From Chrysogorgia sp. JL179-B06 (lineage: Eukaryota; Cnidaria; Anthozoa; Scleralcyonacea; Chrysogorgiidae), in contig JAYKKM010000047.1 in NCBI GenBank assembly GCA_035772405.1, positions 5,054,501-5,118,500 of the forward strand: 64,000 bases of DNA, given 5' to 3'. The position numbers were made by a program, and so were the translations under genes. Positions 48,901 through 60,900 of this stretch are shown here, one piece after another; positions within the stretch are counted from its first letter, which is position 1, and each line of letters begins with the position of its first letter. The notes below the pieces were generated by a model, which was not told the DNA's origin, searched no databases, and saw nothing but the letters and a program-made list of their open reading frames with translations.

Positions 48901-51900
48901 CCGCTCCGCGGTCCATGATTATTTAGTTTGAGTGCTGAAATACGACGTAAACATAAACTAGAAATACGAATCCGCAATAATCCCCTCGCTCGCCTTTTCT
49001 ACCACTATCCACCGCCCCACCCCTACAGTTTCTTTTCCCCATCCATGATTCCCAGTGTCCAGACTGCGTCTGTCGATAACAAATCCCATGCGGTTATGGT
49101 TTAAGTAATACTGGAGCAGTGAGCTCTACATATATATGGAGCTAACAATGAGCTCGCTGGACCATAGGTACTCTGGAGTTAGACATCTATCTGGGGTAAA
49201 CCAGACCTTACAGATAATGTTTTTTCAGAATGTTCCTCGCAGAAATGTTCCTCGCAGGAAACGCACTCCTGGGGCTTTTAAAATTCAAATTTTTTCTGGG
49301 GTGCATGCCCTCAGACCCCTCTACAAAGGTTCGCGTGAAACCTGCGAACACAAACTTTACAAGATTTGTCTTACTACCCCCCCGGAAAAATAATCCTGTG
49401 TACGGCTATGAATGTATATAGACATTGACCATTTCCCTATATCATTTTAGGCTTTTTTATTTGTTAATATTTATATGTACATATCTACTTAGAATATTAA
49501 CCTATTATTTATCCATTTTAATTTATGGTATATTACTATATGATATAACTCTCACGGAGGTCCACAAGTTCATCAGTCTGCGACTGTAATGTGTTTAACC
49601 TCATTAAATAAAGTTATTGATTGATTGATTGATTGTGTTCGCAGGACAATTTTCGCGTTCCCCCATATTTTCAGCGGTTGTAGAATTCTGCCAAACGCCA
49701 GTGTGCCATGCGCCAGCATGTTAACAACAACCGGTCGAAATCGACAGATTTTTGTTTGATTCCAAGTCAGAATCGTTGTATTGTTTCTTCGATTTCCCCA
49801 TACGAAATATCGTGCATAATGTAGGCATCAGATGTGGAAACATTCAATCTTGCTACTTACGCGCGATTCAAATTGAAATGTCAACATCCCCCACGGGCAT
49901 ACCCCCGGGAATTTGGATTTTTGCTGCATTGCGCATGTTCCACTACACGTGGTCTCCGATCGGCTGGTTGTCATTTGGTCGAGGATTTGGTGGATATATT
50001 ACTGACTTGGAGTTCTTATCAGAAGTAAAATGCTGCCTCTGGACTGACACAAGAGCAGTAGACATGCCAACAGAATGATGCTAGAAATTTTCTATACTTA
50101 TAGCATAGAGGATCAAATAAATAGAATGTAGAATCTGAACAACGTATCAAGCTAAGGAGATCATATAGCCTTAAAATATTAAATAACATACGGTATTATA
50201 TCAAAATTCACTGTGACCATTTGAACGCCATACATCTCATTCGAACAACATTTACTCGAAAAAACAATGGGCCTCGCGAAGTTCTAAATTTTCGAACTTC
50301 ACGTTTGTAACTTGGCTGAATTGAACGTCGGAGTTTATATCTGGCGGTCGTGCGGTCATATTTCAAATCGAACAAACGAACAGGAATACCATTCTAAGTA
50401 TAATATTAAAATAACATACGGAAATCACCGTCGTCAAAAACATTGAGGTTGTGTCGGCTCCTTGAATTAAGACGCTGTCGTTTGTTGCCGTGTTCCCCGT
50501 ATCAAGGCGATCATATAGCCTGTTATAACCTTCTAATATTAAAATAACATAAATGAGCAAGCCTCGCTTGTAAATTTTTTATTCAAGCGACACTTTTGCC
50601 AAATCGAACTTCACGTTACGTTTGTGATATTTCTGAATTGAACGACTTATCTGGCGGTCGAGCGGTCATATTTCAAATCAAACAAACGAACGCGGGAATA
50701 CCTTTCTAATATACATGTACCCAATGCTCCTGTGTATGTTCCAAGGCAGCATTTCACTTCTGATAAGAACTCCTAGTTTATTTTATAAGTTCAAATTCCC
50801 CACCTATGTTCTTTTCATCCGTTCAAATATATACCATGTTTTGGAAAAATCGGAGATCAAATGCCACCCTCAACGATTCTATTCAACATATTGAAACAAA
50901 TATTCATTTAATGCAAAATCTGTGAACATAAACATAAAAAATAGACAGATCAGAGATCGCCGCTATTGCTGCAAAACCTTTTTGTTGAATATAGACATAT
51001 AGACAATGAAAATTTCAGTGAACACTAGTGACTTTTCTTATCTTTAAACACTTGTTTTAGCCTGACTAGGCCATTTTCTTCCAGCCACTCCAAAACAAAG
51101 ACAATTTTCTGATCTGTAAAATCTGACAAATTTGTCGCCATTTTGAACATAATCTGTTCAATTTCCCCACCCTTCACTGGGTTAGAATGTCAAATTCCCG
51201 CCACCCTGAAATGTTGAACGATCAAATTCCCCATGTATGCCCGGGGTATGTTGACATTTCGATTTGATTCGCGCATTACTTGGTAGTACATTTATGACTT
51301 GATAAAAATCTGATGAAAGGAATAGGAATTCAATCTGGAGTCCTGGACGTTCTTTCAGAATAATGTCGAGAAACTACTTTTCTCGGTAATTTATTGCGTC
51401 AAAAAACAGCTGCACACCAAGTGAAGTCAAGGTATATTCATCACAATGTGCATATTTCTCGCACGACACATTGTCCAACGCTCAATATAATTCGTGTCCT
51501 CAGTACCGTCTTGTCTCCGCTCCCCTCCCGCACTCGCTATACGAAAAGACCCTGGGCTGGTTGGGAGGATTTGAGATTTAAAATTACAAAATTTGAAACA
51601 TAAATTTTTATGCGCCAGACAATGCCTTGTTCCTTCGCCTATTAACTATTCGAGTTGTGCACTATAAATAAAGAAAAACGCGCCACTACTGTGCCAGTGT
51701 TTGCAACATCAAGAAGTTTGTTGTGCGCCAATATTCGCATGCTCTAAAGAAAACGTTTGTTCGTTAGAAATGTCTCCGGCGCACTGCGAAAAATGCAACA
51801 CAATGTCAAATTGCTAAACGCCGAATGTTGTGGAACTTCCAGCTTTTTTGCTAGATAGAATAGAATCGAGATTTATGCCGTGGCTTCTGACTGATCTGAG

Positions 51901-54900
51901 GCTTCTTCTCTTCGCAACGGATACTGGTTCATTAGATTGATCACTCTTTGGTGAACGGAATAACCCAACAGGCTAGAAGCCCAATTGATAGGGGTTCCGA
52001 GGCCTACGATTGAAGGTCGTTATCCGAGAAGACCCGAAAGTCTTACCATTTGCTGATATTATTGCAAAGGCAGCACTTTCTCCTCGATTATTTTTAAGAC
52101 CCTGAGTGGAGGTCCGACCCAGGATTTGAACCTGTGTCTCCCAGCTCATAGACTAGACCACAATTACTGATGGCGAGAATTCTGCAGGGCGTCTTTTACT
52201 CTGCAAGTAGCAGCGAGCGAGTTCTGACAGCTCTCGCAAATTAACTGTTTAAAATCCTTGTATAATGTTCGATCGTTCTCTCGCAAAGTCTGTGTAGGAA
52301 ATGGGGCGAAGAATCGTCTCTTGAGAAACGTTCCCGGCCGAGTTGAGTTCTTCTGCCACACAAAAGCCGATAAATGGCAATGCGAACTTGGACTCTCTGA
52401 ACTATAATACTTTTTTGGAATCACAGTTGTCTTTTTATTGAGACGGCTGTTAAAACATCGGCAATTCAAAACATATGTTCTCACGCTTGCAACAAAAGAG
52501 AAAGGCGAGACCAATTGATCATGTCAAAAACTTACTTTGCTTTCCTGATAAACAAACGCTTTTGCATATCACATAAGACTAAATACCTTAAGAACGACGT
52601 TAGATATAAAAAAGCTCTAAATTACAATTCCTAATATTTTTTGATGTTCATTTAAATAACTAAAACTTCATTTCCTAATACTAACCCTAATACTAATCCT
52701 TACCCTAACATAAATCTTAATATTGGCCGCCATCTTGAAAACTACCTCTCGTCCATACCCTTTAGTCATTACCATAAATAGATGCGTGCGTCGTCATGAA
52801 TTATTACCGGGAGACACCTCGCAGTTTTTGCTACAAATAAAAAATATATATCACACCTCAACTTGAACCATATATATTCTCTGACCACGCATTTCACAGA
52901 CAAAATTAAAGATATCGACATCTTTGTTAACTTCGATTCTATCCATCATGGCGAATATTCCAATAAATGTTCCCGTTCGACCGACTCCAGCGCTAAAATG
53001 GGAGAGCAATCTTCTCAGGCAAAATAATTGGAATGGTTATGTTCTTTTAAAAGAAAGACAACAAATAAAACATATAAAGCATGACGTGGTGGCGATGACA
53101 TGATACCTGACAATGGTGCCAATGTCGAAGGTAGAGGTAAGTAATTGATGCGAGACATGGACAAATCACGATATTTTCCGTTAAAGTGCCCCTGACCTCA
53201 ACATTTTTTATTGTCTTATTTGGAAGAACTTTTAAAATGATAAAGTAACTTCTTTTGAAGATTTTCGTTTCTTCGCTTTCTTTTAGAGATATATCAGTTT
53301 GATTTGTCCGAAATTTACGTCACACATGCATAATGACTTATTGGAGAAATGTGTGTATCTCTTTCATTCTCGAACGAAATCCTTTAAAATCGAGAAGTTT
53401 AGTGTTGCGGGAGAAACACACACGCGTGTTACTCACACTTAGTGTTTTTATTGGGTCAGGTCGCAGTGCTCTAGAACGTCGATTGTCATTGGTTACAATT
53501 AAGACTCACTTCCCCCATCTCACAGGAGATCCTAACCAATCACAGAAAGCTTCTAACCAATCACAGAACTGCGACCTTACTCTTTTTATTTGATGAACGC
53601 AAAGATATATAACATTCTCTGATAACTCATTATACATGTGTGACGTAAATTCCGGACATTTGCATATCAAACAAACTGATATATCTCAAAAAGAAAGCGA
53701 AGAAACGAAAATCTTCAAAAGAAGTTACTTTATCATTTTAAAAGTTCTTACAAACAAGCCAATAAAAAATGTTGAGGTCAGGGGCACTTTAAACGAGTTC
53801 CATAATTGTTTTATTATTCTGTTTATATTTAACATTTGTTAACCTTTTCTGTATTTCCAAGTCACTTTATATATGACATTATATTGACACAAGATGGAGA
53901 TTACTGCTCATTTATGCCTGATGCCAATGCACAGACTATTATTTGTAGAGTGAAAAATCAATTGAATAATAATAGCTTTTATGAATGCAGACGCGACGTC
54001 ATTTCTGCAGAGAGTATAGTTTGCTCGACCAACTCGCCGAAAAATAAACATAGCGATGGCGGAACCATGAAACGCGAAAACAAAACTCTTTATAACATGA
54101 CTTTGAAAGAAAGATACATTACATTACATTACATTACATTACATTACATTACATTACATTACATTACATTACATTACATTACATTACATTACATTACATT
54201 ACATTATGAAAGAAAGATACATTACATCACTACATGGAGAAACTGGTGATGTTATTTAAGACGGAATAGATAAACAAAATAGATATTTCAAACACTATAT
54301 AGTATCTGATTTCTCTGCTTTTTAACGCAAAGCCTATATATATGCAATATTCACGTCCAGTAAAACAAAGTAAAAAAGCAAACCTGCAGTGCACGAGCAC
54401 TGGATTATTGTCGTCTTTAACACTTTTACGAACTCTAGTTAAGAAAGCTTGGAGGGATGTGGAGTAGGTAGGAACACCATGGTCAGGCCAAACAGTGTAA
54501 TGGAATTGAGTAACAAAGCGCGTTTCCTTTTCATCATCCTGTAAAATTAAATTTACAACTTTTGTGTTAAAGTGCTTATGACCCCAAATACGATAATACG
54601 GATATCGATTTTACATATAAGTGAATAATTGAATGCCAACATTTTTTATGATTTGAGCTTTGTGTTGATGTTCTTTAAAGGTTTGTTTGTCTGAAATGCT
54701 AATGTTAATGTGTGACGTCATTTACGGCATTTGGATCAGTCTTATCCGCTTTCCATGTGATAGATTGGATGAGGATTTGAGTGTAAAAGTTGAAAAATCT
54801 CTAGTGCAGCTTTCAAGTATATAATCGTTTGTTCTAGCAGCAGAATATTGTATCCAAAATGATGCTTTAGATTACGTCAACCTCATTAGCACTTCGCACA

Positions 54901-57900
54901 AACAAACATTTACAGAACATCAACGCAAAACTCAAATCATAAAACATTTTGCAATTCAACTATTCACTTCATGTACAATCTGTATCAGTAATATCGTATT
55001 TGAAATATAAATAAAGTGCGAATTTCACCTCAACTCAAAACAACTAACGGCAACACAAATGACGTTTTGCGATATTATCAGTCGTATAACACAAACGCAA
55101 AAAAGTTACGTTTTCTCGGTTTGTCAACATCATCGTTCCTTATGGAGCGAAGATGTTGAACAAATCTGTCAGAGAGACTCCGGCCATTTTATATCAGATG
55201 TTTGTTGTTTTTATCAAATCGTCATATTAAGTATATCACATTGAGTATCACAGGGATAAAATGGCCTGTATCAATAGTTCCTGAATTTGCTTCACTCCCC
55301 ACGAAACAATGGCTGGAAGTTAAGTTTCCTGCCAATGAGACCGTAATGCAATTTTACTGATGTCTTTTATATCCAACCTTCCTATCATTTATACACCCGA
55401 GCGAGGGGAATGCCACGAAATATTACAACCCAAAGGGATGATATATCATCCCGAAGCGGAGGGTCTATAAATAATATATTATACCGAAAACATCTTGAAC
55501 ATTGTCTTGAAATGTCTTCTTGTTCCTCCATTGTAGACAGGATAGTTTTGGTCTACGCGCGTGGTATTTGGTTTTTGCGCGTGATATTTGAATGTCGCGC
55601 GTGGTATTCGAGCTCGAATATCAAGAAGTGCAGGTGGGTAATTCTGTGATAAATTGACTAGTCACGTGGTACAAATCTAGCTCTCAGATTGGGCAATTTA
55701 CAGTTGAGGTATAATATAAGCAACAAAAAAAAGGACATTGGCAACAAAAGTGCTGTTGTTTTGTACAAGTGTAGTTTTTTTACTTGGATTACCTTCGTAA
55801 GCCTGTTTGTTAAATTGTGATTTATGTTGCCAATGTCCTTTAAGCATTTATGTTTTAAATACGAAGTTGTTGAAATGAAATAGAATAACAAACCTTCGTA
55901 ACCGTCATTTTTCGAATGGTATAATCTGCCAATTCCACTTCACCACTCAGCTTTATCATAAACGGACCATGTTTAACAGCTCGGTCTTGGGGCCAGTAGA
56001 CAGCACATTTTTCCTACAAAATAGAACATGGAAATGTGAACTCAGAATGTCATGACGTCACTTTGTAGACCTGATAGTTTTTATCAGGATTCAAGGCGAG
56101 GGCTTCGGTGGTTCTGTCGTCCGAGTAGATTTCTCTTACATTTGACGTCAAAGGTTTAAATTCTGCATTCTCTGTCGAATATTGTAGGTGAATAATTTTC
56201 TATTTAGGTAGGGCCACTGACCATTATATTGCGTATATGGCTAGGACAGTGAAGTGAATTGCGTCATAGGGGGAGGGAGTGGTGTACAGAAAAAAAATAC
56301 ACTATATTTTGCATCACGTTTCCTAGATATGACGAATAAACCGAAAAACATGCAAGTGTAGGTTTGCCATTTCTTGGGATCTATATCTACATCTACATTT
56401 ATTATGTCGGTAAAGTCGTTAGACATCACACCAACTATAAACTAATATATAAAATACATAAGTAGCATAAATACCCTAATTAAGATAAATAAAAATGTAA
56501 ATAAATAAAACCTAATTATAAAAATATAAAAATATTTACATGTATTAAAAAAGTTCGTTTAATTTGGTTTTAAATTTTAAAAGGGAATCTGAACATACAA
56601 CATCCGAAGGAAGTGAGTTCCATTCTTTGATTGTCCGTGGGAAAAACGAAAATTTAAAAACGTCTTTCTTAGTTCTCTGGACCCTATATTTATAAAGGTG
56701 GCTACCACGTGTTCTTGTCTCAGTGTTTGACTGCAAAAACTCGTCTGTTGAGACGTCGATGAGATTATGGGAAAACTTGTATAGTAATGCCAACCTGGAT
56801 TTCTTTCTTCTTATTTCTAGAGATTCCCATTCCAAATCTTTGATCATATTGGTAACACTTGCTGTTGGACTGTAATTTTTGGAACAAAAGCGCGCTGCCT
56901 TTCTTTGTACTCTTTCTAATGTAGCTATATCCTTCTTATAGTGAGGGATCGCTAGCAAATTATGTGTAATTCAAGCGATAGTCAATAGTTCTACTTAAAG
57001 GATATTGGCAACAAAAATTAAGTTTGTCTAATATGAAAGAACTCGCAAAATGACAGAGTAACACCTTTTACAGCTTTTCCGTATTTTACTTCGTTTTTGA
57101 AATATTTCAGTATGTTTGATATGTAAATGAGATGGTTTCTGACGTTAGGTGCAGGGTAGAGGATTTTCACTGGTTAAAAATGTCTTATATCTCAGTGATA
57201 ACATTCATTATCATGAGGAGTTATTATGCGCACATTTTCAAGTAAATTTGTGGAACAAACGTGAAGGTTTAACTAATATTTTAATTAGTGAAAATTCTCT
57301 ACCCTGCACCTCACGTCAGTGACCATCTTATTTACATATAAAAAAACTGAAATATTTCAAAAACGAAGTAAAATACTGAAAAGTTGTAAAAGGTGTTACT
57401 CTATCATTTACAAGTTCATATTAGACAAACTTAATTTTTGTTGTCAATGTGTCCTTTAATTTAACAATACGTTTAAAGTGTTTATGAAATAAAAAATCGA
57501 CACTCCATATTGTTTTCCTTCAAAAGAATGTTTTGAATGATGAAGAATCCCATTCATTTTTTTTATTTATCGTTTGCCGTTGTCATGATGAAAACTTTGA
57601 AATTTTAGTGTGATGACGTCACTAATTGTACAAGCTTAGATTGCGGCCAATTCTACATTAAGTTAGCGAGGAGACCTTTTAACACAAACCTTTCCTTTTT
57701 CAACGGGATTTGCAACCATAACGACAGATACCACTTCATTCTCCCAAATCATTCTCCAGAAGTCGACAACGGTAGACTTTATTGGGCCTAAAGGGTGGAC
57801 ATGAACTGCTATAGTCGTATATAACTGCTATAGTCGTATATAACTGCTATAGTCGTATATAACTGCTATAGTCGTATATAACTGCTATAGTCGTATATAA

Positions 57901-60900
57901 CTGCTATAGCCGTATATAACTGCTATAGTCGTATATAACTGCTATAGTCGTATATAACTGCTATAGTCGTATATAACTGCTATAGTCGTATATAACTGCT
58001 ATAGTCGTATATAACTGCTATAGTCGTATATAACTGCTATAGTCGTATATAACTGCTATAGTCGTATATAACTGCTATAGTCGTATGTAACTGCTATAGT
58101 CGTATATAACTGCTATAGTCGTATATAACTGCTATAGTCGTATATAACTGCTATAGTCGTATATAACTGCTATAGTCGTATATAACTGCTATAGTTGTAT
58201 ATAACTGCTATAGTAGTTCTATAACTACCCGACGCTTTAGTGTATAGATTGAGACGAACGAAGTAATTCGTGGGCGAAAAGATGCACATTTCACTATAGT
58301 ATAGGTTAAACGTAGTTTACTAGATGGCTTTAGTTACATCGAACTGAAAACTACGTATTACATGAAAATATACAATATATAAAACGTACATTTCTACTTT
58401 TTAAAAAAATCGTCTTTTAATCTAAGATTTAAAAAGGCGGATACAGTAAATGGTGGCATACCTTGAGAGGCAATGAACTGCTTCTGGCGGTCGAACCCCT
58501 TAAGTGATATTAAATAAGTAAACTGTGAGGGTGAATTCTCATTACGTGAATTGATTTCAATTCAAATATATTTATCCCGAGAGTATAGGGAGAGGGCCGT
58601 AGTTAACATGTCATAATTCGTGGGTACCCCCCCCCCCCCAATTCTTGCAATAATAATTACAATACTTAATTTGCTCACTGCCAAAACCGAACGACAAGGA
58701 CAAAAACCATTTTTATCACAGTTATGGTAGTAACTGTACTGCATTTTACCCAGTGTTCAGCAAAGTACTGATATTTTGTACTTTTCACTTTAAGACAGGC
58801 AGCACGATAAGGAAGACAGGCAGGAGCACAGGCAGGAAGGATGACAGGCAGGAAGACAGGCAGGAAGACAGGCAGGAAGACAGGAAGGAAGACAGGCAGG
58901 AAGACAGGTAGGAAGACATGCAGGATGACAACAGATAGGATGACAGGTATAGGAAGACAGGCAGGAAGACAGGCAGGAAGACAGGCAGAAAGATACAGTA
59001 GGAAGGGCCACAGGGAGGAGCACCGGCATGAAGACAGGCAGGAGCACAGGCAGGACGTCATGTATAGGAAGACAGGCAGTGAGACGGTGAAGGCTAAAAG
59101 GGATGACTCAAAAGGACCTCATTTTCAAGAACTAGTCTAACCCTAATCCCAATAATAATCCTAATCCTAACCTTGATCCTAACCTTAAACCTAACCCTAA
59201 CCGTAGCTAATCCTAACCTAACCAAAAATAAATTAAAGACCAAACAAAAACAGAAAGCTTTTTTTGAGTCATCCCTTTTAGCCTAAACCCAGTGAGACAG
59301 GTGGGGGCACATACAGGAGCACAGGCAGGAAGACAAGCAGTCAGGAAGACAAGCAGGACTGTAGGTAGAAAGATAGGCAGGAAGACAGGCAGGAGTGCAA
59401 CCAAGAAGACAGGCAGGAAAACAAGTAGGAAGACAAGAAAGCAACCTGACATCGACAGACACAGAGATGACGAGGCATGTAAACAATAAAATATGCCAAT
59501 TCCAAACATGTTTAGATTCAAACATACGTTTATATAATTTGCATTGATATAGTCCGATCCTTCTTCTCCATCAATTTGTTGCAGAACCACTCGAGTATCA
59601 TCGTCTATATTAAACAGAGAATATAGAGGCTTATGTATTGTGGGAAACTCATCGTATTTTCACTATGGCTTTGTGGGCCAAAAGTTACAGTGCATGCGTA
59701 CAATAGCTTTTAAACTATGTACATGCGTGCACTGCTTGTTAGATAACCCGCATAGCCCAACTGGATAAATGTATGCATGGTCAACCAAATTAATTTACCA
59801 AGTTTTACTTACACGCGTGGATGTTGTTGTAGCGATTCTTGTCGATATTTTCAGGCAGTTTAGCAATTTCAGAGGACACTTCGACCTTTGCTCCAACACC
59901 CTGAAAGAAAAACAATAATCAGTTTGAAGTTAGCGAGATTGGCTGTAGCGGTTTTAGGGATAAATGATTATGGTTACAAAATTCTAAATGCTAAAGTCCT
60001 TTGTAATACCAGTTTTTTTTTGCTTTCAACAGAAAAATAGAAATCTAAACAGAATTTAACTGAATTAGTAAAATAACACTATTCGAGAGCCAAACACAAG
60101 TGCAATTTTTCATTAATTTTTCATTAAGTGCCATTTACTATTTCAATATCATTTCAATCAATTTTACATATTTCGATATTTTACTGCGAAAGCAAAAAAA
60201 GTGGTGTTTGTCAGTATTACAACGCAAAGTCCCGAATGTGTGGTATTTTTTATTAAAAATACCGTTAATAGATAACATTTTAAGTTTAATGTCGATGTCA
60301 TGTTGATCGACTTGAACTTGAGCTAAAATGTGAGCTAAAATGGATCTCAATTCATAATCTCATAAAAATGAGGAAATGTTTGATGGTATTCAATGCATTG
60401 TATTTCTCAATACCAAATGAAGTCCATAACCTATTTACTTTCTTCTATGATCTGGAAAAGGTGGCTACAGCAGGTCACATTCCACCAATTTTATGCAACA
60501 ATATTTCAAAAACAATATTTAGAACAATATTTCAAACAGCTACTCGCTGGTCTGCATGCTGCAGCCTCGGTTCAGTTCAGAGAGCTCTCGGGCAATAACA
60601 TAATGTATTCGTTGTCAAGGTTTGTGTGTTGAAGGGCATTTTTATTGATTTATTTGAAAGAACTCCTGAAACAATAAAGAATGGCTTTTTGCAGTTCTTT
60701 CATATATTATCTCGTTTTTTTTTAGTTTTTTTTTTTTACTTATTTATTTATTTATTTACAAGCTTTGTCACATTGAGTAGCAGGGAAATCCCACAGAGCT
60801 TATCGCTCCAGTACGGGGTCCCTAAGATAAAAAAAAAGTTAACAGCACATTTTAACAAGAAGACTAGACAGGGGACGACACAGGTGACATTTTACACATA

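Noticed and set aside
52164..52514. A 116-codon minus-strand frame ([20 protein letters not shown]) as a gene
   Set aside because: No domain, no splice partners, sits next to SINE-like sequence inside an RPTP intron; likely chance or repeat-derived.
58675..59140. Cys/Leu/Pro-rich and Gly/Arg/Lys-rich open frames
   Set aside because: Produced by the 12-bp ggcaggaagaca array read on either strand.
59213..59590. A 125-codon minus-strand frame beginning [20 protein letters not shown]
   Set aside because: Only its first part is RPTP exon 3; the rest is read-through across the donor at 59527 into intron and minisatellite.
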